Positions 41,893 to 51,142 of a DNA stretch of 64,000 bases are shown piece after piece. The stretch is taken from contig NZ_CP099546.1 in the NCBI RefSeq assembly GCF_023973145.1, positions 372,001-436,000 of the forward strand, read 5' to 3'. This DNA is from Natronosalvus vescus (GTDB taxonomy: Archaea; Halobacteriota; Halobacteria; Halobacteriales; Natrialbaceae). Every line of letters starts with the position of its first letter. Positions within the stretch are counted from its first letter, which is position 1. The translations under genes and the position numbers were made by a program. The notes under the pieces are model-generated. The model worked only from the letters and a program-made list of their open reading frames with translations, made no database searches and was not told the DNA's origin.

Positions 41893-43439
41893 CACAGCCA
41901 CCTCGAGAGGCGCCGTCTGACGTTGGTCGCCGCGAGCAACGACCGGGTTGTCCACGTCGCTGGCACTCCCGATGGCGGCGCGAGCGACCCGATCCGCGAG
42001 CTGGCGATCGTCTTGGACTCGAGATACCGTTCGATTCCCTCGGGGCCGTGACGTCGGCCCAGCCCGGAGTCGCCGACCCCGCCCATCGGCGCATCCGTAG
42101 CCGCCCAGCCGGCGATGTAGGCGTCGTTGACGCAGACGGTACCGGCCTCGATTTCCTGGGCGAGCCGACGACCTCGTTCGCGGTCACCCGTCCAGACGCT
42201 CGCGTTCAACCCGTAGTCGCTGTCGTTTGCTGCCTCGATCGCCGCTCGAGGACCGTCGACGGGGGTGACGGTGACGACGGGGCCGAAGGTCTCCTCCTGG
42301 GCGACTCGCGCGTCCGGATCGACGTCGGTCAGAATCGTCGGCTCGTAGACGAACGGACCGACGTCCGGGCGGGCCCGCCCACCGGTCAGGACGGACGCCC
42401 CGCGGCCGACGGCGTCGTCGACGTGCTCCTCGACGCGCTCGAGCTGGGCGTCGTCGATGAGCGAGCCGACGTCGGAGCCGTAGCCGACCTCGGTGCCGAG
42501 GGACAGACGGCGGGTTTCGCCGACGAACGCGTCGAGAAACCGCTCGTAGATCGCGGACTCGACGTAGAGGCGCTCGGCGGCGAGACACAGCTGTCCGGCG
42601 TTCGTGAAACAGCCCTGGACGGCGCCGCGGGCGGCCTCTTCGAAATTCGCGTTGGCGAGGACGATCATCGGGTTCTTCCCGCCTAACTCGAGCGAACAGT
42701 CGATCAGGTTCCGTCCGGCCCGTTCGGCGACGGCGCGGCCGGTTTCGGTGCTGCCGGTGAACGCGACGTAGTCGACCCGATCGACGAGCGCCGGGCCGAC
42801 GACCGATCCGTCGCCGGTAACGACCTCGAAGACGCCATCGGGGAGGCCCGCTTTCGCGAGCAGTTCGGCGAGCGCGAGCGCGATGAACGGCGTCTTTTCG
42901 TCGGGCTTCAGGACGACGGCGTTGCCCGCGAGCAGGGCGGGGACGGCGTCGGTGATCGACAGGGTCAGTGGATAGTTCCAAGGGGAGATGACGCCGACGA
43001 CGCCGACCGGCTTCTTCGTCACCGTCGCGTCGGTCGCGAGCGGAAACGCCCCGTCTCGGGTCTGGTCGGCGAGAATCGACTCAGCTCGGCTCGCATAGTA
43101 TGAACAGGTCGTCGGCACGTCGAGCAGTTCCTCGACGGCGTGGGCACGGGCCTTCCCCGTCTCGAGCTGTACCAGATCGAGCAGTTCCTCGCGTCGCTCG
43201 AGTACGAGGTCGCCGAAGTCCTCGAGGATGGCTGCCCGTTCGGCGGGGTCGAATTCGATCCACTCGGATTGGGCCGCCTGGGCGCGGCTGACGGCGGCCG
43301 CAACGTCGTCGTCGGTACAGCGAGGGATCTGCCCGATTGGCTCGTCAGTGGCGGGTGCCGTGACGGTGATCGGCTCGCGTTCGGGGGCGTCCGTGGAGAC
43401 GCGACCGGTGATTTCTTCGAGCCATTTTTCGTTCGTCAT
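41892..43439 (-). CDS. Aldehyde dehydrogenase (succinate-semialdehyde-type)
   Basis: 515 residues. NAD(P)-dependent oxidation of an aldehyde to an acid. Catalytic Cys in NAGQLCLAAERLYVES, general-base Glu in SLELGGKNPMIVL, cofactor loop FTGSTETGRAVAERAG, and ISPWNYPL. Resembles the succinic-semialdehyde group. Start: ATG at 43439 (MTNEKWLEEI) chosen as the better conserved beginning; an in-frame ATG at 43478 adds 13 residues. The downstream SDR is translationally coupled. An aldehyde made by the SDR may be the substrate. Confidence 0.9.
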   Translation of the reverse strand: MTNEKWLEEITGRVSTDAPEREPITVTAPATDEPIGQIPRCTDDDVAAAVSRAQAAQSEWIEFDPAERAAILEDFGDLVLERREELLDLVQLETGKARAHAVEELLDVPTTCSYYASRAESILADQTRDGAFPLATDATVTKKPVGVVGVISPWNYPLTLSITDAVPALLAGNAVVLKPDEKTPFIALALAELLAKAGLPDGVFEVVTGDGSVVGPALVDRVDYVAFTGSTETGRAVAERAGRNLIDCSLELGGKNPMIVLANANFEEAARGAVQGCFTNAGQLCLAAERLYVESAIYERFLDAFVGETRRLSLGTEVGYGSDVGSLIDDAQLERVEEHVDDAVGRGASVLTGGRARPDVGPFVYEPTILTDVDPDARVAQEETFGPVVTVTPVDGPRAAIEAANDSDYGLNASVWTGDRERGRRLAQEIEAGTVCVNDAYIAGWAATDAPMGGVGDSGLGRRHGPEGIERYLESKTIASSRIGSLAPPSGVPATWTTRSLLAATNVRRRLSRWL

Positions 43440-43711
43440 AGTCCGCTCGAGGTGTCCCGGTAGCGACGGCACTGTCATGTCAGGGGGTATGAATTGGAGC
43501 GACCTGTAGCTATCGTAGTGATGGGGTGTTCGCTCCGCTCATAGCAGGCGCTCGGGGACAACCGACCGGCCCGAGCGACGCACGCTGACGACGGTGGTCG
43601 ACACGAGTGACCCACACCGGTGTCGGAGAGCGGCACAGACGACACGCCCTCCCAGAATGGGTTCGACGCGTGTACCAGACGGGCTTTACCCATCGGACAC
43701 CGATTCTCCGT

Positions 43712-44296
43712 ATGCGCGAACACGAGTCCACTGTGTCGCTGCCGGTGTCTCGACGACGCTTGCTGGCGCTTGCGGGCGTCGGAACCCTCGGTGCGGTTGC
43801 CGGCTGTCTCGATGACAACGACACACCGGACGCCCAGGAGTTCACCGACGAGGACGCCTGCCAGAACTGTGGCATGCTCGTCACCCAGCAACCCGGGCCC
43901 AGCGGGCAGGCGTTCTACGACGACCACCCCGACCTCGAGGACGGGTGGGCCCCCTTCTGTAGCGGCACCTGCACCTACGGCTGGACGCTCGAGCAGGGGA
44001 ACGCGGGCAACGATCCGCTCGTCACCTACCTCACTGATTACGCCATCGTCGACTGGGGGGTCTCCGACGACGGCGACCTGCGTTTCATCTCGGCCCACCA
44101 CGACGGCGACGAGCAAGCGGACGCCACTGATCTCACGATGGTCACCGGAAGCGAACTTCGAGGGTCGATGGGACAGGATCTGATCGGCTTCTCCGATACG
44201 GACGAGGCCGAGGCGTTGCAGGACGAGTACGGCGGCGAACTCGTCATCCACGACGAGGTCACCCTCGAGCTGGTCGATAGTCTCGGCGGAATGTGA
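43712..44296 (+). CDS. NosL-like Tat lipoprotein (second copy)
   Basis: 194 residues. Tat signal SRRRLLALAGVGTLGAVAGC with lipobox at the Cys. NosL-type copper motif CQNCGMLVTQQPGPSGQAFYD, plus an extra cysteine pair further on (FCSGTCTYGW), absent from the nosL of the nos operon. Convergent with the PQQ-propeller gene. It belongs by content to the second nos-like accessory set on the other strand. Likely a copper carrier for another copper enzyme or a specialised partner. ATG at 43712 places the signal at the N terminus. Confidence 0.85.
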   Translation: MREHESTVSLPVSRRRLLALAGVGTLGAVAGCLDDNDTPDAQEFTDEDACQNCGMLVTQQPGPSGQAFYDDHPDLEDGWAPFCSGTCTYGWTLEQGNAGNDPLVTYLTDYAIVDWGVSDDGDLRFISAHHDGDEQADATDLTMVTGSELRGSMGQDLIGFSDTDEAEALQDEYGGELVIHDEVTLELVDSLGGM

Positions 44297-44383
44297 GCGG
44301 AAACGGTGTGCTTGCTTTCGCTGGGGTGGGCAATCGGCGACAAATTGATGCCCCGTTCCCTACGAGGTGTCTCGAACGCTTCG

Positions 44384-45877
44384 TTACTCGGTCGATTCGT
44401 CGGTTCGGGCCCGGCGGCGAAGCCACTCGAGTCCGAGCGCGCCGCCGATGAGCCCGGCACCGGTCGTAAATCCGGGCGAGCCGTCGGCCGGGAACGATGC
44501 GACGTCCGACGTTTCGACGCTGTCGTCCCCGTCCCCTTTCCCGTCGCTGTCGTCCGTCGCACTCTCGTCCGCGTCGTCTACGGAGCAGCCGACGCTGTCG
44601 TTTTCGTCGTCCTCACTCGAGTTGTCGTCTCCGTCCTCGTTTGGCGTTTCGTCCTCGCTCGTTGACTCTCGGAGGGCGACGAGCTCGCCATCGTGGTCGA
44701 CGTACAGGGTTTCGTCGCTGATCGCCCGAATCTGCCCGATCGGGGCATCCGTCGTCGTCAGTGACCAGCGTTCGCTTCCGTCGTGCTTGTCGAGGGCGAC
44801 GAGCGCCTCATCGTACTCGCTCCACTCCGCTTCGGCGTCTCCGAAGTGCACGTAGACCGTGTCGCCACAGACGACGCCCTGTCCGGCGTTGTACGCACTC
44901 GAGACGTCCCAGCTTGGATCGTCTCCCTCGGGGGCGCTCGCGAAGAACGAATGGTTGTTCCCACTGACGTAGATCTCTTCGCCGAGAGTCGTTTCGTGGC
45001 GGGTTTCAGACCAGATCAGTTCCTGCAACTCCCCGGTCTGTGCGTCGTGGACACCCTGCTCGACGTCCGACCACCAGTCGACGATGACTGCGTTCGAATT
45101 CGCGTGAATCGGCCCCGCGAAGTCCTGGTAGACCTCCTCGTCTCGCCAGACGTCCTCGCCGGTCGTCGGCTCCACCGCGTGGACGGTTCGTTGCGTCGCG
45201 GCGTACACCACGCCGTTCGCGGCGGCGGGAGATCGGTTGAAGCCGAACGTGTACTCCTCGTCGCTCCCGGGAGTCGTGACCGTTACCGAATCGCGTGCCC
45301 ACCGCGTCGAGCCATCGCCGATCTCGAGGGCGTACAGCGCGCCGTCGGCGACGACGTAGACGCCGCCGTAGCCGACGGCGTGTTCGCTCACTTCCCCGTC
45401 GCCGGCCAGTTCGCGCTCCCACCGAACGCGCCCGTCTTCGCGGTCGAGCGCCACGATCCCTGCTTGGTTTGCGAGGACGACCGTCTCACCGATGACGGCC
45501 GGATTGGCTGCCTCGACGTCGGCGTTCGTCCAGACGACCGTTCCGTCCGCGGCGTCGACGGCGATGACGCCCTCGGCGCTCGAGGTGTACACCGTGCCGT
45601 TGGTGATGGCGACCGAGCCGTCGTGATCGACCGACCAGGCGGCATCGAGCGCCCCGGCGTCGAACTCGTAGGTGGCGTCGACGTCTCTCGTGTGGCCGGG
45701 GTCGCCCCGGTAGGACGCCCAGTCTTCGTCCATCTCGGGCATTGGGTCGATGCTGGGGTCGAGGAGGGCGTCGGCGTCGCCAGCTGTGGCACCCGCTGTT
45801 GTCGTCGAGGCGAGACCGATCCCGGCCGCGAGTGTTGCACCTGTCGTGAGAAATGTGCGGCGATTGTACGTGGACAT
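44384..45877 (-). CDS. Tat-exported PQQ-type beta-propeller protein
   Basis: 497 residues. Tat signal NRRTFLTTGATLAAGIGLAS. Repeated beta-propeller units with WxxD and AxDxxDGxxxW patterns: VIAVDAADGTVVWTNADVEA, IVALDREDGRVRWERELAGD, LYALEIGDGSTRWARDSV, VHAVEPTTGEDVWRDEE, LVALDKHDGSERWSL. This fits a PQQ-like propeller of 6-8 blades; no calcium/quinone ligands checked, so cofactor use is open. After an acidic linker (about 425-465) a C-terminal hydrophobic tail (PGFTTGAGLIGGALGLEWL) looks PGF-CTERM-like. Last gene downstream of the second ABC set. Confidence 0.8.
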   Translation of the reverse strand: MSTYNRRTFLTTGATLAAGIGLASTTTAGATAGDADALLDPSIDPMPEMDEDWASYRGDPGHTRDVDATYEFDAGALDAAWSVDHDGSVAITNGTVYTSSAEGVIAVDAADGTVVWTNADVEAANPAVIGETVVLANQAGIVALDREDGRVRWERELAGDGEVSEHAVGYGGVYVVADGALYALEIGDGSTRWARDSVTVTTPGSDEEYTFGFNRSPAAANGVVYAATQRTVHAVEPTTGEDVWRDEEVYQDFAGPIHANSNAVIVDWWSDVEQGVHDAQTGELQELIWSETRHETTLGEEIYVSGNNHSFFASAPEGDDPSWDVSSAYNAGQGVVCGDTVYVHFGDAEAEWSEYDEALVALDKHDGSERWSLTTTDAPIGQIRAISDETLYVDHDGELVALRESTSEDETPNEDGDDNSSEDDENDSVGCSVDDADESATDDSDGKGDGDDSVETSDVASFPADGSPGFTTGAGLIGGALGLEWLRRRARTDESTE

Positions 45878-46020
45878 GTGATGGCTGTGTCACGCCGCCC
45901 TCAATACTATCGGGCGTATAGCGGACGATCCTACTTTCGAAACTGTTGCAACACGAAAAAACCGGCGATAAATCAGCCATGGCTGTCGAAATTGGCTCTC
46001 CATCGGGAGGCGATGGCCGG

Positions 46021-46926
46021 TCAGACTCGGTCGACGGCGACGGTCGCGACCGCCAGCGAAGCGACCGTCCACAGCGCCAGCCCGAGCAGGCTCGCAATCG
46101 GGGACGCCGTTCGCGGCCCCGGCCCCGAGGCGGCGATCACGGCCGTCTCGAGGACGAGTCCACGGAACGCGCTGAGGGGGCTCAGCGCCAGCGTGTAGAT
46201 GAGCGATCCGTCACTGATGAACCCCGCCGAAAATCCGTAGACGATCGCGAGGTCACCAGCCAGGAGCACTCCCAGTAGCGCGATCACCGTCAGTGCGAGT
46301 GCACTCCTGGCGGTACTCGCGACCGCCGAAATCGCGACCGCGACGGCGAGGACGACGAGCCCGAACACCGCGGCGAGGACGATCAGCCGGAGGAACAACA
46401 GCGGCGAGTCCGCACCGGCGTGGGTCGCGTAGATGCGGATCGTCTCCCGCTCGGTGAGGGCGACGGCGGCGAAGACGGCCAGCAGCGGCCCAACGATGGC
46501 GACGACCAGCCCGGCCGCCCGCCCGACGTAGACGCCGAGGACGACCTGCCAGGCCGAGACCGGATACGTTCGCAACACTTCGAGTTCTCCGCGCCGGGTG
46601 TCGGCCAGGATCGCCCGGTAGCCGAAGGCGACGGCGACGATTGGGACGAGCAACTCGAGGGGCGTCAGCAGGTCGACGATGGTGGGGACGTAGCCGGCCC
46701 GAACGCCGCCACCGGCCCACGCGACGCCGAGGAGAACGACGGTCAGCGACGCTGCAAGGACGGAGAAGGTCGGCGTCCTGGCGACGGTGTGGAGTTCGCG
46801 GCGGACGATCGTCGAGAGAATCGAGACGGAACCGGGCGCGTGTTCGTGGCGTCGGCGCGCTGCCTTCGGCACTGTCTCGTCGGGTTCCTCGAGCGCCGCG
46901 GACCCGGATCCGGACTCCGAGCTCAC
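46021..46926 (-). CDS. ABC permease, NosY-like (second set)
   Basis: 301 residues. GTG start overlapping the ATPase stop (GTGA). N terminus is cytoplasmic and acidic. Then STIVRRELHTVARTPTFSVLA and helices including VLAASLTVVLLGVAWAGGGV, LLVPIVAVAFGYRAILADT, followed by RRGELEVLRTYPVSAWQVVLG (the coupling motif), AAGLVVAIVGPLLAVFAAVAL, LIVLAAVFGLVVLAVAVAIS, and a last helix LGLALWTVASLAVATVAV. Architecture is that of NosY. Confidence 0.87.
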   Translation of the reverse strand: MSSESGSGSAALEEPDETVPKAARRRHEHAPGSVSILSTIVRRELHTVARTPTFSVLAASLTVVLLGVAWAGGGVRAGYVPTIVDLLTPLELLVPIVAVAFGYRAILADTRRGELEVLRTYPVSAWQVVLGVYVGRAAGLVVAIVGPLLAVFAAVALTERETIRIYATHAGADSPLLFLRLIVLAAVFGLVVLAVAVAISAVASTARSALALTVIALLGVLLAGDLAIVYGFSAGFISDGSLIYTLALSPLSAFRGLVLETAVIAASGPGPRTASPIASLLGLALWTVASLAVATVAVDRV

Positions 46927-47690
46927 GTCGACTCACCTCTGACCCGAACAGTTCCGGCCTCTCCTACGACCGAGGCTTCGTAGGCCTCGAGAAGCGACGT
47001 CACCTCGAGTTCGTCGACGATCGACGCCGGCGCCCCCGTCTGTACGAGCCCGCCATCGTCGAGCAGCGCCACGGTGTCGGCGTGGCGGTCGACCAGCTCG
47101 AGGTCGTGTGAACTCACCAGGACGGCCTGGCCGCTCGCGGTCAACTCGTTCGCGACGTCGAAGACGTGCGCGCGCATCCCCGGGTCGAGCCCGCTCGCGG
47201 GTTCGTCCAGGACGACCACCGGCGGGTCGCCGATCGTCGCCTGTGCGATGCCCAGGAGCCGGGTCATCCCTCCCGACAGCGCCTCGACGTTCCGATCGGC
47301 TGCCGCTTCGAGCCCCACGTGCTCGAGATGGGTCATGGCGACGTCGGCGTCGGCACCGACGAGTTCGGCGTAGAACGTGAGCGTCCGCCGGACGGTGAAG
47401 CCGGGGCGGAACGACGGCTGCTGGGGGAGGTAGCCGATGTCGCGAGCCACGTCGGGGCCGCGATATTGCAGCCGTCCCGCGCTCGGACGGAGAAGTCGGG
47501 CCATGATCCGGAGCAGCGTCGTCTTGCCCGAGCCGTTCGGCCCGATCAACGCCGTCATCTCCCCGGCGGGGACGCCGAGTGAGACGCCGTCGAGCACGTC
47601 GACGCTGCCGTAGGCGTGCTCGATGTCGCTCGCCTCGAGGATCGCCTCGGATGGCTCGGTCGTCGCTTCGGTGGATGTGTTCGGTGTCAC
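46923..47690 (-). CDS. ABC ATPase, NosF-like (second set)
   Basis: 255 residues, GTG start. Walker A GPNGSGKTTLL, signature ALSGGMTRLLGIAQ, Walker B VVVLDEPASGLDPG, switch LVSSHDLELVDRH. Shorter than the first-cluster NosF and lacks its acidic tail. A 27-base tandem repeat lies between it and the NosD-like gene upstream. Expected to drive the NosY-like permease. Confidence 0.9.
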   Translation of the reverse strand: MTPNTSTEATTEPSEAILEASDIEHAYGSVDVLDGVSLGVPAGEMTALIGPNGSGKTTLLRIMARLLRPSAGRLQYRGPDVARDIGYLPQQPSFRPGFTVRRTLTFYAELVGADADVAMTHLEHVGLEAAADRNVEALSGGMTRLLGIAQATIGDPPVVVLDEPASGLDPGMRAHVFDVANELTASGQAVLVSSHDLELVDRHADTVALLDDGGLVQTGAPASIVDELEVTSLLEAYEASVVGEAGTVRVRGEST

Positions 47691-47693
47691 GGG

Positions 47694-47768
47694 TGGGATT
47701 TGCTGTGTGATGCTGTTGCGTGGGGTTTACTGTGTGATGCTGTTGTATGGGGTTGCTATGTGGGATGG
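47694..47768. repeat. 27-base tandem repeat between nosD-like and ATPase genes
   Basis: Two nearly identical 27-base units (47694-47720 and 47721-47747; TGGGATTTGCTG... and TGGGGTTTACTG..., both ending GTGTGATGCTGTTG) plus a partial third from 47748. It fills the 86-base gap in an otherwise tight operon and is G/T-rich on the plus strand. It may affect translation of the ATPase or form RNA structure. Confidence 0.7.
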
Positions 47769-47776
47769 TCGGGTTC

Positions 47777-49690
47777 TCAACTCTCCAAGGTACTGCACAC
47801 GTACGTATCGTACACGAAGTCGGTGTCGTCGAACAGGTCGGGATCGGGTGGCTCACAGAGCGGTGCCGTATCGACGACCTCGCCTTCGCGCATTCCGGGA
47901 ACGGTGCCCGCGAGTTCGCCACGTACCTCGAGCGCGAGCGACTGGGCGAGCGTCGGCGTCCCATCGACGGTGTGAAGCGCTCCGTCGACCGGCGTGGTCG
48001 GGGTGTACGGGCGGTCGATTACGGTACCCTCGGTTATTCCGACGGCTCCCTCCCAGTAGTTTCCGGCGCCGTCGTGCGTCCAGACGCGGAGCGGCCCGGT
48101 GGTCACCTCGGCGTGGACGTCGTTGTCGATGAAGGCGTTCCCGACGACCCGACTCGTGGGCACGGTCGAACTCGCGAGGACGCCGCGCTCGTTCCCGGCG
48201 ACGAGATTTCCCTCGTACAGCGAGTTGTCCGCGTTCGTCGTAAAGCCGACGCCGTTGTCTATCAGGACGTTTCGAGCGACGTAACTGTCGCTCCCGCTCA
48301 TGCGGATGCCGCTGGGGGCGTCCCGGACGTCGTTCCCGACGAATGCGTTCCCCCGCGGGGCGGTCATCACGATGAGGCCCGCAAGCTCCTGGTCGCGCAC
48401 GTGGTTGTCCGCGACGAGCGCGTCCGAGGTGTGCATCAGATGGACGCCGAATCGCCCGCCGAGCAGCTCGTTGTCCCTGACGACGATGTCGTGAGAGCGG
48501 TGGGTGTAGACGCCGTCCCTGCCGCCCGTGATCGTCGACTGCTCGATGACGCCGGGCGAGCGCATGGCCATGACGCCCATGAACCCCTCCCGCCACTCCT
48601 CGCTCCCGGTTATCGTCGACGATCGGACGACTGCGTCGGGGCTATCGCGCAACAGCACGCCGTTCGATCGGGTCTCGACCGTCACGTCCTCGAGCAATAC
48701 GCCCGGGGCGTCCACCACGGCGATCGCGGCGTCGCCGTGGCCGTAGCCCTGCTCGACGTTGCTGTCCCAGGTGTCGGCTGCGATGTCCGCGTCGGGATCC
48801 ATGAACCGGTCGCCGACGCCGGTGACCGAGAGGCCCGTGATGGCGACGCGGTCGTCGTTCACGGTGATCACCGAGCCGTTGCCGTCGCCCTGGACGAGCG
48901 GGTCACCCTCGCCGGCGAGGGTGATCGACCGGTTGATCTCGACCGTTTCGTCGTACGTTCCCGCGGGCACGACGACCGTCGTTTCTGCGGGGGCCTCGTC
49001 GACAGCGGCCTGGATCGTCGGCGCGTCCTTGCCGACGACGAGGGAGTCGGGTCGGTCGCGAAGCTCGTTCGAGCGCTCGACCAGTTCGTCCGCCGCAGCG
49101 GCCTGACCGTCGACGCGGTCGCGGACGTGGCTGGCGTCGTCGACGTCGAACTCGCGCTCGAGGACGGCCTCCCAGGGGACGACGGTGCCGCCGTAGGTGT
49201 CGGCGAAGGCGGCCGCGTCGTCGGCCTCGGAGAAGGGGATCGCGGTCTCGCCGGCGGGGGTTCTGGCCTCGCTGTCGACGACGAAGTGGGCGCGTTCGGC
49301 GTCGACCCAGCCGCCGAACCTGTCAGTGACCGGGTATCCCTCCTCGGATAGCTCGAGCTCGGTCGGGCTGTAGTCGCTGACGTACACCGCGAGCGGGTAG
49401 CCAAACTGCTGGTCGTGGGCGGGCTGTCGGCTCGTGGTGACGAACGTCTCGACGCCGTAGTAACCGACGACGTACTGGTACTGCGAGTAGAACACCTGGA
49501 CGCGCGGAAGGTCGACGTCCTCGGGGAGCGCGCGCTCGTCCTCGAGGGTGAGTCCCATCGAGACGGTGTCGTCGAAGTGTACGGGGTCGGGGTCGCTCGC
49601 ACCGACGTCCACGACGAAGAGACCGACGATCGTGAGACAGACGAGCCCGAACGCGAGCCCGATCCAGACTACTCGCGGAATGTCGTCCAC
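47777..49690 (-). CDS. NosD-like beta-helix protein (second copy)
   Basis: 637 residues, longer than nosD (461). GTG start. Single N-terminal helix (VVWIGLAFGLVCLTIVGLFV). An extra domain (about 40-205) precedes the beta-helix: YSQYQYVVGYYGVETFVTTS, ARTPAGETAIPFSEADDAAAF (a NosL-like C-terminal pattern), after which the family starts with LVVGKDAPTIQAAVDEAPAETTV and carries coil repeats (GVLLRDSPDAVVRSSTITGSE, YTHRSHDIVVRDNELLGG, HLMHTSDALVADNHV). The HLMHTSD turn corresponds to HYMYSND of the first NosD. First gene of the second set. Confidence 0.85.
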   Translation of the reverse strand: MDDIPRVVWIGLAFGLVCLTIVGLFVVDVGASDPDPVHFDDTVSMGLTLEDERALPEDVDLPRVQVFYSQYQYVVGYYGVETFVTTSRQPAHDQQFGYPLAVYVSDYSPTELELSEEGYPVTDRFGGWVDAERAHFVVDSEARTPAGETAIPFSEADDAAAFADTYGGTVVPWEAVLEREFDVDDASHVRDRVDGQAAAADELVERSNELRDRPDSLVVGKDAPTIQAAVDEAPAETTVVVPAGTYDETVEINRSITLAGEGDPLVQGDGNGSVITVNDDRVAITGLSVTGVGDRFMDPDADIAADTWDSNVEQGYGHGDAAIAVVDAPGVLLEDVTVETRSNGVLLRDSPDAVVRSSTITGSEEWREGFMGVMAMRSPGVIEQSTITGGRDGVYTHRSHDIVVRDNELLGGRFGVHLMHTSDALVADNHVRDQELAGLIVMTAPRGNAFVGNDVRDAPSGIRMSGSDSYVARNVLIDNGVGFTTNADNSLYEGNLVAGNERGVLASSTVPTSRVVGNAFIDNDVHAEVTTGPLRVWTHDGAGNYWEGAVGITEGTVIDRPYTPTTPVDGALHTVDGTPTLAQSLALEVRGELAGTVPGMREGEVVDTAPLCEPPDPDLFDDTDFVYDTYVCSTLES

Positions 49691-49843
49691 GCGCTATTCT
49701 ACGTGGTGGGCGAGCAAATACCGTCTGGTTCGCTCGTCGAAAAGGCCTGCGAAGCGGGATCGCCGACGAATTTCCCCGACCAACTCGGCAATAATTGCAA
49801 CGAGATAGGAGGGCTTTTCACGACGTCCTGTGGATAGAAAACT

Positions 49844-51016
49844 ATGCTCGATTACGTCTCCCTCGAGGCCGACCTCGACGCCGAAGAGCGCCTGATCCGG
49901 GACAGCGCCCGGGAGTTCGTCGACGACCGGGTTCGCCCCGAGATCGGTGACCACTTCGAAGCCGGCACCTTCCCGACCGAGTTGATCCCCGAGATGGGCG
50001 AGATGGGTTTTTACGCCCCCAACCTCGAGGGGTACGGCTCGCCGGGTGTCTCGGAAACCGCCTACGGATTGCTGATGCAGGAACTCGAGGCCTGTGACTC
50101 GGGGCTGCGTTCGATGGCCTCCGTGCAGGGCGCGCTCGTCATGTACCCCATTCACGCCTACGGGAGCGAAGCCCAGAAGGAGGAGTGGCTACCCAAACTC
50201 GGCTCCGGTGAGGCCGTGGGCTGTTTCGGGCTGACCGAGCCAGAACACGGGTCGAACCCGGCGGGGATGGAGACCTACGCGGAGAAAGACGCCGACGGCT
50301 ACGTGCTGAACGGCTCGAAAACCTGGATCACCAACTCCCCAATCTCGGACGTCGCCGTCGTCTGGGCGAAAGACCGCTCGAGCGAGGCGACGGGCGGCGA
50401 CGCGGTTCGAGGCTTCCTCGTCGAGACCGATCGCGACGGCGTGTCGACGAACAAGATCACCGAGAAGCTCTCGTTGCGCGCGTCGATCACCGGCGAAATC
50501 GGTCTCAACGGCGTGCGCGTCCCCGAGGAGAACGTCCTACCAGGAGTGCAGGGGATGAAAGGGCCGCTGTCGTGTCTCACCCAGGCGCGCTACGGCATCG
50601 CCTGGGGCGCTATTGGCGCGGCTCGAGACTGTTTCGAGACCGCCCGCGAGTACGCGACCGAGCGCGATCAGTTCGGGGGACCGATCGCCCGATTCCAGCT
50701 CCAGCAAGCCAAGCTGGCGGAGATGGCGACCCAGATCACGCTCGCCCAACTGCTGGCACACCGCCTCGCGGAGTTGAAGGAACGCGGGGATCTCCGTCCC
50801 CAGCACGTCTCTATGGCCAAGCGCAACAACGTCCGGATGGCCCGGAACCAGGCTCGAGTGGCCCGCGAGATGCTCGGCGGTAACGGTATTACAACGGATT
50901 ACTCGCCGATGCGCCACATGGCCAACATGGAGACGGTCTATACCTACGAGGGTACTCACGACATCCACACTCTCGTCCTCGGCCAGGATCTGACGGGCTA
51001 CGCCGCGTTCGAGTAG
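49844..51016 (+). CDS. Acyl-CoA dehydrogenase, glutaryl-CoA type
   Basis: 390 residues. FAD-dependent. LGCFGLTEP-like VGCFGLTEPEHGSNP, FAD contact KTWITNSP, and catalytic Glu in YEGTHDIHTLVLGQDLTG. The arrangement LRSMASVQGALVMYPIHAYGS and GIAWGAIGAARDCF matches glutaryl-CoA dehydrogenase more than short-chain ones, so the likely reaction is glutaryl-CoA to crotonyl-CoA and CO2 (lysine/tryptophan degradation), though other substrates remain possible. No operon partner. Divergent from the second nosD. Confidence 0.88.
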   Translation: MLDYVSLEADLDAEERLIRDSAREFVDDRVRPEIGDHFEAGTFPTELIPEMGEMGFYAPNLEGYGSPGVSETAYGLLMQELEACDSGLRSMASVQGALVMYPIHAYGSEAQKEEWLPKLGSGEAVGCFGLTEPEHGSNPAGMETYAEKDADGYVLNGSKTWITNSPISDVAVVWAKDRSSEATGGDAVRGFLVETDRDGVSTNKITEKLSLRASITGEIGLNGVRVPEENVLPGVQGMKGPLSCLTQARYGIAWGAIGAARDCFETAREYATERDQFGGPIARFQLQQAKLAEMATQITLAQLLAHRLAELKERGDLRPQHVSMAKRNNVRMARNQARVAREMLGGNGITTDYSPMRHMANMETVYTYEGTHDIHTLVLGQDLTGYAAFE

Positions 51017-51142
51017 CGACGTCTGGTTTACTATCGCTTTTGTATCCTCACACTATAAAAATTGAAGTGCCGGGTTGTGGACGACTCGGTGGCCCACGGC
51101 GTGTCAGACGCACGCTCGAGGAATACCTGGCTTGATGGCCAG

